12,617 nucleotides of DNA from JACQNR01 sp964533045 (lineage in GTDB: Bacteria > Acidobacteriota > Terriglobia > UBA7540). Of the stretch, positions 1 to 7,557 are shown in pieces (position 1 is the stretch's first letter; each line of letters opens with the position of its first letter). Where the stretch lies: the NCBI GenBank assembly GCA_964533045.1, contig CAZHKT010000102.1, positions 1 through 12,617 of the forward strand. The letters run 5' to 3'. Below the pieces are notes generated by a model. That model searched no databases. It was not told the DNA's origin and was given only the letters and a program-made list of their open reading frames with translations. Position numbers and translations under genes: made by a program.

Positions 1-96
1 GAGACACCCTCTCTCTTTCCAACTCAATTTTCAACACGAAATGTTACAGCCTAGTGAACCGATGCAACCGGAGGGGCGCCGCTTGCTGCCCCCCTC

Positions 97-121
97 GGGC
101 GGGGACAAGCCCCGCCCCTAC
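97..121 (-). repeat. REP-like hairpin A (GTAG foot)
   Basis: Read on the minus strand, GTAG (118-121) is followed at once by an 8-bp perfect stem, GGGCGGGG (110-117) pairing with CCCCGCCC (97-104), around a 5-nt loop (105-109). The tetranucleotide-plus-palindrome layout matches that known for REP elements mobilised by REP-associated tyrosine transposases. It lies in the non-coding stretch downstream of the aldo/keto reductase gene. It could also act as a transcript-end hairpin, but no T-tract follows on either strand. Confidence 0.7.
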
Positions 122-144
122 GCGCGGGACGTGGTCTGGAACAA

Positions 145-169
145 GGGCGGGGACGAGCCCCGCCCCTGC
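145..169 (-). repeat. REP-like hairpin B (GCAG foot)
   Basis: This is a second copy 48 bp from hairpin A, in the same orientation and with an identical stem: GGGCGGGG at 145-152 pairs with CCCCGCCC at 158-165. The loop is ACGAG (153-157) and the foot reads GCAG on the minus strand (166-169) instead of GTAG. The 23 bp between the copies show no other structure. The two copies look like a tandem pair. Confidence 0.68.
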
Positions 170-181
170 AGCAGCGTCGGG

Positions 182-197
182 GCGATTCGCGAATCGC
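182..197. repeat. Perfect 16-bp palindrome
   Basis: GCGATTCG followed directly by CGAATCGC forms a loop-free perfect palindrome 27 bp beyond the stop codon of the minus-strand aldo/keto reductase gene. No T-run follows on the minus strand, so it is not a canonical intrinsic terminator. A dimeric-protein binding site or a chance palindrome in GC-rich DNA are both possible. Its composition differs from the nearby GTAG-footed hairpins. Confidence 0.5.
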
Positions 198-224
198 GGC
201 CGTCTGCCGACTGCCGCCTGGTCT

Positions 225-1265
225 CTACGCCCAGGGGCGGAAGAAGAGGGCCTGGCGCTTGATCTCCTCGGTCTTGGCGTGGAGGGCGGCGAGCTTGGCT
301 TCGGGCAGCGGCGTAAAGGCTTTGGCAATCGCCACGTTTTCCTCGAGTTGCGCCACGTTGTCGCAGCCGACGATGACGGTCGAGACGGGTTGCGAGAGGG
401 TGAACTCGAGCGCCTCTTTCATGGTGAGCGTGCCGGGCCGGGTGGCACCGCGCTCGAAGGGCGGCTGCTGCTCGAGCGGCGGAGGCGTCCACGCCGCCAG
501 CATCCGACCGCGCGAAGGAATCTTCATACCGATGATCCCCAGTTGCTGTTCGAGGGCGATGGGCAGCAGGTGATCAATGAAGCTCAGGTAATGGCGGTCG
601 GCGGCATTCACCGCCATCAGAATGGTATCGAACTGGAATCGCCTCAGGCCGTCGGCCAGCACGTGGGGATTGGCGTGGCCGGTGATGCCGAGGAAGCGCG
701 TCATCTTCTGATCGCGAGCCTTGGTGAAGGCATGAATTGCGCCGTCCTTGGCGAAAATCTTGTCCAGTTCCTCGGTGCGCGTGATGTTATGCAGTTGCCA
801 GAGGTCGAGGTGATCGGTATTCAGTTGCGTCAGGCTGCTTTCGAGCAGCCGCATGGCTTCGTCATAGGTGCGCAGGTGCGCCTTGGTGGCCAGGAAAACC
901 TCCTTGCGGCGAGTCTTCATCACCTTGCCGATGTATTTCTGGCTCCACTGGTCGGGACCGCCGTAGGCCGCGGCGGTGTCGATGTAATTCACGCCCAGGT
1001 CGAGGGCGCGATTCACAATCGCCACGGATTGCTCCTCCGTCCCGGGCTTTTCGATGGTGGCCTGCCCGCCCAGGCTGAAGATGCCGACGCGATAACCCGT
1101 CTTGCCCAGGTTGCGCGTGGGCATGGCGGCAAAGGTTCGAGGATTGAAAGACGCGGCGGGCTCTTCGGCGGCGGGCGCGGGCTTGGCGGCGGCGGAGGCG
1201 AGCGCCAGTCCGGCAGCGCCGGTCAATCCGGCCTTCACAAATTCTCGGCGGTTCGGGGTATCCAT
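225..1265 (-). CDS. Tat-exported aldo/keto reductase
   Basis: Predicted NAD(P)H-dependent oxidoreductase of the aldo/keto reductase superfamily, 346 aa. Residues 1-34 form a twin-arginine signal: N-R-R-E-F-V-K (5-11), a hydrophobic Ala/Gly/Leu stretch and an Ala-rich cleavage region, so the enzyme should be exported folded with its cofactor. The barrel follows from about residue 48. The family's catalytic tetrad is visible: Asp96 (in NYIDTAAAYG), Tyr101, Lys128 (FLATK) and His159 (LWQLHN). The ATG at 1265 is chosen because a perfect AGGAGG (1274-1279, minus strand) lies 8 nt upstream; the in-frame TTG six bases earlier would sit too close to that site. It resembles COG1453-type reductases without the C-terminal ferredoxin extension. 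Substrate unknown. It is separated from the upstream membrane-protein gene by about 146 bp containing its own promoter. Confidence 0.93.
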   Translation of the reverse strand: MDTPNRREFVKAGLTGAAGLALASAAAKPAPAAEEPAASFNPRTFAAMPTRNLGKTGYRVGIFSLGGQATIEKPGTEEQSVAIVNRALDLGVNYIDTAAAYGGPDQWSQKYIGKVMKTRRKEVFLATKAHLRTYDEAMRLLESSLTQLNTDHLDLWQLHNITRTEELDKIFAKDGAIHAFTKARDQKMTRFLGITGHANPHVLADGLRRFQFDTILMAVNAADRHYLSFIDHLLPIALEQQLGIIGMKIPSRGRMLAAWTPPPLEQQPPFERGATRPGTLTMKEALEFTLSQPVSTVIVGCDNVAQLEENVAIAKAFTPLPEAKLAALHAKTEEIKRQALFFRPWA

Positions 1266-1273
1266 AGACAATC

Positions 1274-1279
1274 CCTCCT
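1274..1279 (-). promoter_or_regulatory. Ribosome binding site of the aldo/keto reductase
   Basis: AGGAGG on the minus strand lies 8 nt before the ATG at 1265. It is a full match to the anti-Shine-Dalgarno core and decides between the ATG and the upstream in-frame TTG at 1271. Confidence 0.85.
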
Positions 1280-1328
1280 GAGGTGGTTGCGAGGGCCGCC
1301 TTCGGGCAGGTCAGACTGCGGAAATCCC

Positions 1329-1356
1329 TTTATATACCTTTGCCCGCGAGAGTCAA
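1329..1356 (-). promoter_or_regulatory. Sigma-70-type promoter for the aldo/keto reductase
   Basis: On the minus strand, TTGACT (1351-1356) and TATAAA (1329-1334) are separated by 16 bp. This is a 5/6 match to the -35 consensus and a 5/6 match to the -10 consensus, in a short AT-rich island within otherwise GC-rich sequence. Transcription would start near 1322 and give a leader of about 57 nt before the ATG at 1265. Motif-based only. Confidence 0.6.
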
Positions 1357-1411
1357 GGGAGAAGCGCAGGAGACCCTCGTTGCTGTCCCATCACACAGAG
1401 CAAAGGACACG

Positions 1412-2521
1412 TCATACGGCAGGGGCGGGCGCCGGCCCCGGCTCGCGGGGGGTCTCTTCGAGCGGCGGGGGAGTATAAGGCGGCGGGGGCGGTAAAACGA
1501 TCTCCCCCAGCCGCGCGTAGCGCGAGCCGAAGAAGTGCAGCACGTAAGATTGGAAAAAGACCATGGGCGGAACGGAAATGAAGGCCATCAACCCCAGCAC
1601 CAGGTGGAACGCCACCGCGCCGAGCAGCACGGCAATGGCAATGGTCAGCAAGTTCCATCCGAGATGCAGCGCCTGGCCCGTCAGGTAGATAGCCACCCCC
1701 ACCATCCCCAGCGGGATGAGCAGCAGAAGCATCGCGATGAGCGAGAGGATGCCAAAAAGAATCCCGGTCCCCAGCGCCAGGACGATCTTCATTCCGAGAT
1801 AGCCGGCGAAAGGAAGCATCTCCCGCGCCAGCATGGGCTTCATCCGCCGCCAGGCCTCCACGACGCCCACGTTTTCCAGGGCCATGATGGGAATGACGAA
1901 ATCCTTGGCCAGCACGCCGATCACCGCCCCCGCCGCGAACAGCAACAGCATCAGGAAGAAAAGAGTGATGCCGCCCACGATGAGCAGGAGGATGTGCTGC
2001 CGGGCTTCATCAAAGATGCCCGCACGCCACGCAGCCAGGATGGGGCCGCCCACCAAGACGAGGTTGGCGAACAAGATCGAAAAGCCCAGGCAGACCGAGA
2101 AGAGAAAGTAGCTGTAACCCTGCTCCTGGTATCGCTTCCATCCGGCGCGAATTTCGCACTTGTTGCGCAGCACCGCTTCGAACAGGACGAAGCGAAACAC
2201 GCAGGCGATGAACATCAGCACCAGAACCAGGGCCAGAACGATTCCGATTCCGACAATAATCCAGGGCAGGAACTCCTGGATGCGCCCCCAGCTGAGATCG
2301 GGTGAGGCGAAGAAGGCGAACTCGTCCTCACGCTTCCCGCTCCCGCTGGGGATGGCCGGAATGTTGAAATTGCCGCCCCCGCCGCCACCCGAAAAATCCC
2401 AGGTGACCAGCACGATGAACGCCAGCCGAGCCCAGTGCCAGAAGCGAAAGGGCTTGAAGAGCTGTTGCCTGGCCTGCTCCAGGGCGGGCGAAACGGCTTC
2501 GATGGCGGATAGCGGTTTCAC
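1412..2521 (-). CDS. Polytopic membrane protein of unknown function
   Basis: A 369-aa integral membrane protein that I do not recognise with certainty; it resembles uncharacterised bacterial membrane proteins of the DUF7544 kind, but that label is tentative. Hydrophobic segments lie at about residues 86-115, 137-165, 176-206, 240-280 (long enough for two helices) and 291-322, with a weaker one near 28-42. A six-glycine run (45-50) precedes a hydrophilic loop before the first strong helix. The conserved-looking stretch DFVIPIMALENVGVVEAW (207-224) is a plausible family signature. The C-terminal tail (343-369) is proline-rich, with PPPPP and repeated Pro-Ala, and probably cytoplasmic or disordered. 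The GTG start at 2521 is the first available; an AGGAG at 2536-2540 lies 14 nt away, rather far. The gene follows pyrC by 70 bp on the same strand and may be cotranscribed with it. Confidence 0.85.
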   Translation of the reverse strand: MKPLSAIEAVSPALEQARQQLFKPFRFWHWARLAFIVLVTWDFSGGGGGGNFNIPAIPSGSGKREDEFAFFASPDLSWGRIQEFLPWIIVGIGIVLALVLVLMFIACVFRFVLFEAVLRNKCEIRAGWKRYQEQGYSYFLFSVCLGFSILFANLVLVGGPILAAWRAGIFDEARQHILLLIVGGITLFFLMLLLFAAGAVIGVLAKDFVIPIMALENVGVVEAWRRMKPMLAREMLPFAGYLGMKIVLALGTGILFGILSLIAMLLLLIPLGMVGVAIYLTGQALHLGWNLLTIAIAVLLGAVAFHLVLGLMAFISVPPMVFFQSYVLHFFGSRYARLGEIVLPPPPPYTPPPLEETPREPGPAPAPAV

Positions 2522-2591
2522 TGGACCGGGGTTTTCTCCTGCTCGCGTCCAACGTAGGGCCAGACGCTGGTCAAGTCAAGTGGATTTGCGG

Positions 2592-3869
2592 TCAGGATTT
2601 GTAAACCACTCTTCCAGCAACAATGGTCGCGGTGACCGCGCCTTTCATCGTCCACCCATCGAAGGGTGAGTTGCGGCTCCTCGAGCAGCCCTGGGCGGCG
2701 CGATAGGTCCACTCGCGGTTCGGGTCGAAGACGGTGAGGTCGGCGGCGCCGCCCGCCCGCAGCCGCCCGAGCGGCCGGTGGATGATCCGCGCCGGGTTGG
2801 TGCTGAGCAGCAGGATCAGATGGGCCAGTGAAATCCGTCCGCTGTGGACCAGCCGCATCAAGGCAAGCGGCAGGGCGGTCTCCAGGCCGATGACGCCGTT
2901 GGGAGCTTCCGCCAGCGGTTTGGCCTTCAGGTGCGGGGCGTGCGGCGCGTGGTCGGTGGCGATGCACTCCACCGTTCCTTCCGCGATGCCTTTCAAGACG
3001 GCCTCCACGTCCTGCGCGCTGCGCAGGGGCGGATTCATCTTGGCGTGGGTGCCGTATTGCTGGACGGCTTCCTCGGTGAGCGTGAAGTGGTGCGGCGTCA
3101 CTTCGCAGGTGGCGCGAATGCCGCGGCGCTTGGCCACGCGAACCATTTCCACGGCGCGCGCCGTGGAAAGATGCGCCAGGTGGATGTGGGCGCCGGCCGC
3201 TTCCGCCAGGATCAGATCGCGCGAAACGCAGACGTCTTCGGAACTGTTGGGAACGCCGCGGACCTGAAGCCTTTCAGAGACAGGGCCTTCGTTGATGACG
3301 CCGCCGGCGCTGAGCGTCGGCTCCTCGCAATGATCCGTCACGGGAACCCCGAGCGATTGGGCGGTTTCGAGCGCGCGCCGCATCAGGGCGGCGGTTTTGA
3401 CAGGCTTGCCGTCGTCGGAGAAGGCCACCGCGCCCGCCTGCACCAGTGCCGCCATGTCCACCAGCGACTCGCCCTGGCTGCCCACCGAAACCGCCGCGAT
3501 CGGGAACACACGAGCCAATTTCAGCTTCTCGGCCTTCTCGATGGTGGAATGCACCAGCTCCACGCTGTCGATGACGGGCGCGGTGTTGGGCATGGGGCAG
3601 ACGGCCGTGAAACCGCCCGCCACGGCAGCTCGAAGGCCGGTATCGAGGGTTTCGGAAACTTCGCCGCCCGGTTCGCGCAGATGAACATGAATATCGATAA
3701 AGCCTGGCGCGACGATCTGACCGTGCGCCTCCAGCGTTTCCCCGGCGAGAGTTTTCAGATTCGCCCCGATCTGGCGGATCACGCCGTCCTCGACAAGCAC
3801 GTCGAGCTCGCCCTCGAGGCCGTCTTCGGGCGAGATGACCCGGCCACCCTGGATCAGGAGTGAAGGCAT
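2592..3869 (-). CDS. pyrC: Dihydroorotase, class I
   Basis: Catalyses reversible cyclisation of N-carbamoyl-aspartate to dihydroorotate, the third step of de novo pyrimidine synthesis, in the cytoplasm. The 425-aa length is normal for the Bacillus/Aquifex type. Metal and substrate motifs are all present: H61-V-H63-L-R65 (FIDIHVHLREPG), N95 in PMPNT, the D152-D153-G motif that replaces the carboxylated lysine in this class, H180 (TDHCEE), H233 (HLAHLSTA) and D306 (ATDHAPH). The C-terminal SRSRNSPFDGW block, followed by a terminal Gly-Arg/Lys strand, is also typical. The start at 3869 gives the usual beginning, a short beta strand reaching L-I-x-G-G-R-V-I; an upstream in-frame ATG at 3893 would add eight atypical residues. 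No clear ribosome binding site is visible. It starts 34 bp after rnhB ends. No pyrB or carbamoyl-phosphate synthase gene is in the window, although pyrB often neighbours pyrC. Confidence 0.96.
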   Translation of the reverse strand: MPSLLIQGGRVISPEDGLEGELDVLVEDGVIRQIGANLKTLAGETLEAHGQIVAPGFIDIHVHLREPGGEVSETLDTGLRAAVAGGFTAVCPMPNTAPVIDSVELVHSTIEKAEKLKLARVFPIAAVSVGSQGESLVDMAALVQAGAVAFSDDGKPVKTAALMRRALETAQSLGVPVTDHCEEPTLSAGGVINEGPVSERLQVRGVPNSSEDVCVSRDLILAEAAGAHIHLAHLSTARAVEMVRVAKRRGIRATCEVTPHHFTLTEEAVQQYGTHAKMNPPLRSAQDVEAVLKGIAEGTVECIATDHAPHAPHLKAKPLAEAPNGVIGLETALPLALMRLVHSGRISLAHLILLLSTNPARIIHRPLGRLRAGGAADLTVFDPNREWTYRAAQGCSRSRNSPFDGWTMKGAVTATIVAGRVVYKS

Positions 3870-3903
3870 AGGATTGCATGGCGAGTATAGCATTTTCGCC
3901 GGC

Positions 3904-4584
3904 TCAGGCTGAGGGCGAGAGAGGGAACAGCGGCAGCCGGTAATCCTTCACCGGCTGGAAGGTCCGGCGGTGCTCGGGGCAGGGGCCGAAGCGCGCCAGC
4001 GCCTGGAGATGTTCCGGCGTCCCGTAGCCCTTATTGCGGGCCAGTTGGTATTGGGGAAATTTCTGATCGAGCTCCACCAGATGCGCGTCGCGGTCCACCT
4101 TGGCGAGAATGGAGGCGGCCGCAATCGAAACCGACTGCGCGTCGCCATGAATGATGGAACGGAACGGAATGGCGAACGGCCTTCGGTCGCCGGCGCGGCG
4201 GAGGGGCATCGCGTCGGTGAGCACAAAATCGGGGGAGGGGTCGAGCGCCGCCAGCGCGCGCAGCATGGCCCGCCGGGATGCCTCGTAGACGTTGAGTTCG
4301 TCCACTTCCGCCGCCGGAATCGCGATGACCTGAAAAGCGAGGGCTTTCTCCCGGATCTCCGCGGCCAAGGCTCCGCGCATCTCGGCCGTCAGCCTCTTGG
4401 AATCGTCCAAACCCCGGATGGGCCGGTCGGGGTCCAGGATGACTGCGGCGGCAAACAGGGGCCCCAGCAGTGAGCCGCGGCCCGCCTCGTCGCATCCGGC
4501 CACGCGGCGGCATCCGCGATGAAAGGCCTCCATCTCGAAGTGCATCGTACAGCGGAGTCTTGCCGCGGTGCGGGCGCGCGCCAT
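3904..4584 (-). CDS. rnhB: Ribonuclease HII
   Basis: Endonuclease that cuts the RNA strand of RNA-DNA hybrids and incises at single ribonucleotides embedded in DNA, starting ribonucleotide excision repair. The protein is 226 aa, normal for the family. Key acidic residues are visible: D32 and E33 in GCDEAGRG, D124 (VLTDAM) and probably D148 (HGDAQS), followed by the signature SIAAASILAKVDRD (153-166) and the NKGYGTPEH motif (184-192). The glycine-rich motif continues Gly-Ser-Leu-Leu instead of the more common Gly-Pro-Leu-Ala. Start choice is uncertain: ATG codons at 4584, 4545 and 4533 are all in frame and none has a convincing ribosome binding site; the longest is given. The gene heads the minus-strand run and diverges from the serpin remnant. 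Confidence 0.94.
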   Translation of the reverse strand: MARARTAARLRCTMHFEMEAFHRGCRRVAGCDEAGRGSLLGPLFAAAVILDPDRPIRGLDDSKRLTAEMRGALAAEIREKALAFQVIAIPAAEVDELNVYEASRRAMLRALAALDPSPDFVLTDAMPLRRAGDRRPFAIPFRSIIHGDAQSVSIAAASILAKVDRDAHLVELDQKFPQYQLARNKGYGTPEHLQALARFGPCPEHRRTFQPVKDYRLPLFPLSPSA

Positions 4585-4677
4585 GTCCGGAGTCTATAAC
4601 AGCTCTCGCGGCACGGCAATCCTTCCGCCTTCCTTCGTCGCGCCGCCTTTCCTGCGAGAGACCGCGGCTGGGGTGCG
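4585..4677. other. Divergent intergenic region between rnhB and the serpin remnant
   Basis: A 93-bp spacer between two divergent genes. On the minus strand the sequence TTATAGACT lies about 10-20 bases before the rnhB ATG at 4584 and is the only AT-rich element, but no -35 partner was found. The plus-strand frame of the serpin is open back to 4600 without a start codon preceding 4678, so the remnant's original signal peptide may have lain here. Confidence 0.35.
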
Positions 4678-5311
4678 GTGGCGGGCGGCGCCGCGGGCCT
4701 GGTGCGCGGCAACAACCGATTCGCCCTCGAGCATTTCCAGCAGCTTGCGTCGGCCGGCGGAAACGTCTTCCTTTCGCCCTTCAGCATTTCGACCGCGCTG
4801 GCCATGACCTACGCGGGGGCAAACGGCGCGACGGCGCAGGGGATGGCCGCGGCGCTGCGATTTCCCGCCGCGGGCCCGAGCTTCGACGCGGCGTTTCGGG
4901 AGCTGCTGCCGGCCGCGCGACGTGCAGGTCCACCTTCCGAAGTTTCGCATCGAATCGTCGTTCAACCTGAACCGGCCGCTCCAGGCGCGCGGCATGAAAC
5001 TCGCCTTCTCGCCCGACGCTGATTTCTCCGGCATGACGGGCGGGAAAGACCTGCTCATCTCGCTGGTGGTTCACAAGGCATTTGTGGAAGTGGACGAGCG
5101 GGGCACGGAAGCAGCGGCCGCCACGGGCGGCTTGATGGCCGCGACCGCCATGCCGCCGGGCGAAACCAAACCGCCCGTCGTCTTTCGCGCCGATCATCCC
5201 TTCCTCTTCCTGATCCGCGACCAGCGTTCGGGAAGCATCCTGTTTCTGGGCCGGCTGACGAATCCCCAAGGGTCATTCGCCGCTGTCACGGCGCCGGGCA
5301 AAAAGCTATAA
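4678..5311 (+). pseudogene. Serpin remnant with internal deletion and frameshift
   Basis: Serpins are suicide inhibitors of serine or cysteine proteases. Two pieces are visible in different frames. The N-terminal piece (about 4678-4915) has the hallmark NVFLSPFSISTALAMTYAGA with NNRFALEHFQQL before it. The C-terminal piece (about 4916-5311) starts at VHLPKFRIESSFNL and runs through the hinge ERGTEAAAAT, the reactive-centre loop, the HPFLFLIRD strand and the final GRLTNP. By comparison with the usual 370-400 aa serpin layout, roughly 190 residues between the pieces are absent and the junction near 4911-4921 shifts frame by one. No convincing secretion signal or ribosome binding site precedes the GTG at 4678. 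It cannot fold as a complete serpin as read. An assembly error collapsing the middle is the main alternative. Confidence 0.85.
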
Positions 5312-5331
5312 TGCCGGCTCTCCTTCGGCAG

Positions 5332-5337
5332 AGGAGG
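5332..5337 (+). promoter_or_regulatory. Ribosome binding site of the two-domain hydrolase
   Basis: AGGAGG lies 6 nt before the ATG at 5344. It selects that ATG over the upstream in-frame ATG at 5311, which overlaps the serpin stop codon and would place extra residues before the Tat signal. Confidence 0.85.
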
Positions 5338-5343
5338 CAAGGG

Positions 5344-7479
5344 ATGAGGAAACCAACACGCCGGCGGTTCCTCGCGAGCGCGGGAGTCGGACTGCCTGGA
5401 AGCCTGCTTGCCGCGACTCCGGGCGGCGCCGCCGGCTCTTCCGCCGAGCTTGCCCTTCCCTCCTGCAACTTCCACGGGCCTCCCTTGCGCGATGCGCGTT
5501 GGGACGTACGCACGCTGAATTCGCCGCGCACGCCCCGCAGGTTCACCTCCCGCGCCGAATGGGAGGAGCGCGCAGCGCGACTGCGCGAGCAGATTCTGGC
5601 CGCGGCGGGTTTGTGGCCGCTTCCTGAAAAAAGGCCGCTGAGCGCAGAGGTGTTCGGCCGCGTCGAGGAAGATGGCTATACCGTCGAGAAAGTCTTCTTT
5701 GAAAGCCATCCTCGGTTTTACTGCGCGGGCAATTTATACCGGCCTCGGTCTGGCGCGCATCGCGCACCTTATCCGGCGGTCCTGGTGCCGCATGGCCACT
5801 GGGATTACGGACGCCTGGAGCAGAACCCCAACGACCCCGACGGTTGCGCCACCCCGCAAATGTGCATGAACTTCGCCCTGCAAGGGTTCGTCGCGTTTGC
5901 CATCGACATGGTGGGTTACAACGACAGCTTTCAGATGCCGCATCGCTTTGGGCACGACGCGAAGTCGCCGTGGGCACTTTCGCCCGAAGCGTTGCGGCTC
6001 TGGCTGTGGGGTGTCAGCCAGCTCGGGCTGCAGCTTTGGAACTCGATCCGCGCCCTCGATTTCCTTTCGGCGCTCCCCGACGTTGACGGCGAGCGCCTGG
6101 CGGTGACGGGGGCCTCGGGCGGCGGCACTCAGACTTTCCTCCTGGCGGCGGTGGACGACCGCGTGAAGGCGAGCGCGCCGGTCAACATGATTTCGCACTT
6201 CATGCAGGGCGGCTGCATCTGCGAGAACGGCCCGAGCCTTCGCATCGACACCGACAACATGGAAATCGGCGCGCTCTCGGCCCCGCGACCCATGCTGATG
6301 GTTTCCGCCACCGGCGACTGGACGCGCGACAGCGAACGCATCGAGTATCCGGCCGTCGCCCACGTCTACGAGCTGTTCGGTGCGCGGGATCACGTCTCGC
6401 ACGTCCAGTTTCACAACCAGCACAATTTCAACCGGCCCAGCCGCGAGGCCGTCTACCGGTTCTTTGCCAAGTGGCTTCCCAAACAACCCCGGTCCGATGC
6501 TCACCTGGTGACCGAGCAGGGGGGGTTCGACCTCGATCCCGGCCGTCTGCTGGCCTTTAACCGCCGTCTCCCTCCCGAAGGCGCGTTCGACACTCAGAGT
6601 TTGACCGGCTCCCTCGTCCAAGCGGCTTCGGAACAATTGGCCGCAGCAATCCCCAAAACGCGGGACGAGATCGAGCTATTCCGCCGGACCTATGAGCCCG
6701 TCTACCGCACAGCTTTGATGGTTTCGCAACCGACGCCGGACGATTTGAAGTGGGCTTCCGCGGGCGCTCCATCGAAACCAGGCACGGATTATGAAGCGCT
6801 GATCCTCAGCCGAAAGTCGGTGAGCGATCGCGTCCCCGCGCTGCTCGCCCAGCCTTCCGGAGGGGCGCGAGGCGCGGTCCTGGTCATTCATCCCGAGGGC
6901 GCGCGGGCGGCGCTCGGAACGGCGTCCAATCCGACACCGCTTGCGGCCGCGCTCCTCAGGATGAGGTTTCGCGTTGGTGCCATCGACTCGTTCCAGACAG
7001 GAGAAGCTCGCGACACGGCCCGCAAGCCGGAGGCGGAGTTCTTCCCCTGCTATAACCGGACCGACGCGGTCGAGCGCGTGCAGGATATTCTGACCGCACT
7101 GGCCTGGCTGGAAGCGGCGTGGAAACCGGAAAGAATTTCAGTGGTCGGGCAGGGCGCGGCGGGCTTGTGGTGCCTGCTGGCGCGGCCGTTGTTTAAGAAG
7201 GACTATGCTGTGGCCGCCGATGCGTCAGTGTTCGATGCTTCCAAGGATGAGTCGTACCTAGAGAAGCTCTACATTCCCCTGCTGCGCCGCGCCGGGGATT
7301 TTGAGAGCGCGGCCTGGCTGGCGCCCGCCTCGCCGCTGCTCGTCCACAACACCGGAGGGCGGTTTTCGAGTGACGCCTTCCGGCAGGCTTTTGCGTTGCG
7401 GGGTGCGAGCGACCGTCTGCGCATTTCCGAGGCTGCGCTCCCCGCTTCAGAAATCTCCGCCTGGCTGTCGAAGGGCTGA
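5344..7479 (+). CDS. Tat-exported two-domain alpha/beta hydrolase (acetylxylan esterase-like)
   Basis: A 711-aa predicted secreted or periplasmic esterase/peptidase-like hydrolase. The N-terminus is a Tat signal, with TRRRFLAS at 5-12 followed by a Gly/Leu/Ala-rich region up to about residue 32. The first hydrolase domain (about 60-370) has an oxyanion-type PHGHW motif (His150, His152), the nucleophile elbow GASGGG with Ser258, and acid and base candidates Asp325 (SATGDW) and His360 (HNQHNF). The second domain (about 480-711) repeats the fold pattern: VLVIHPEG strand, elbow-like VVGQGAAG near 601-607, and terminal LLVHNTGG strand. It has Gly604 where the nucleophile should be, so it is probably structural or binding. 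Related proteins are often annotated as acetylxylan esterases or dienelactone-hydrolase-like, but the substrate cannot be read from sequence. The gene follows the serpin remnant by 32 bp; no promoter of its own was recognised. Confidence 0.88.
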   Translation: MRKPTRRRFLASAGVGLPGSLLAATPGGAAGSSAELALPSCNFHGPPLRDARWDVRTLNSPRTPRRFTSRAEWEERAARLREQILAAAGLWPLPEKRPLSAEVFGRVEEDGYTVEKVFFESHPRFYCAGNLYRPRSGAHRAPYPAVLVPHGHWDYGRLEQNPNDPDGCATPQMCMNFALQGFVAFAIDMVGYNDSFQMPHRFGHDAKSPWALSPEALRLWLWGVSQLGLQLWNSIRALDFLSALPDVDGERLAVTGASGGGTQTFLLAAVDDRVKASAPVNMISHFMQGGCICENGPSLRIDTDNMEIGALSAPRPMLMVSATGDWTRDSERIEYPAVAHVYELFGARDHVSHVQFHNQHNFNRPSREAVYRFFAKWLPKQPRSDAHLVTEQGGFDLDPGRLLAFNRRLPPEGAFDTQSLTGSLVQAASEQLAAAIPKTRDEIELFRRTYEPVYRTALMVSQPTPDDLKWASAGAPSKPGTDYEALILSRKSVSDRVPALLAQPSGGARGAVLVIHPEGARAALGTASNPTPLAAALLRMRFRVGAIDSFQTGEARDTARKPEAEFFPCYNRTDAVERVQDILTALAWLEAAWKPERISVVGQGAAGLWCLLARPLFKKDYAVAADASVFDASKDESYLEKLYIPLLRRAGDFESAAWLAPASPLLVHNTGGRFSSDAFRQAFALRGASDRLRISEAALPASEISAWLSKG

Positions 7480-7534
7480 TTGGCGAAACCAGCCGGCCCG
7501 GCTCCCGCACCCGGGTGGTATCCTCATTTGCCTT

Positions 7535-7556
7535 GTAGCGCCGGCATCTTGCCGGC
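7535..7556 (+). repeat. REP-like hairpin C1 (GTAG foot)
   Basis: GTAG (7535-7538), one spacer base, then GCCGGC (7540-7545), loop ATCTT, GCCGGC (7551-7556). The 6-bp stem is perfect. The layout is as in the other family copies, but the stem sequence differs. It is followed two bases later by C2 in the same orientation. Confidence 0.7.
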
Positions 7557-7557
7557 C

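Noticed and set aside
54..1478. Long open frame on the plus strand opposite the aldo/keto reductase
   Set aside because: It is the antisense shadow of a gene with complete catalytic motifs, and its translation is low-complexity and Arg/Gly/His-rich, as expected from GC-rich reverse frames.
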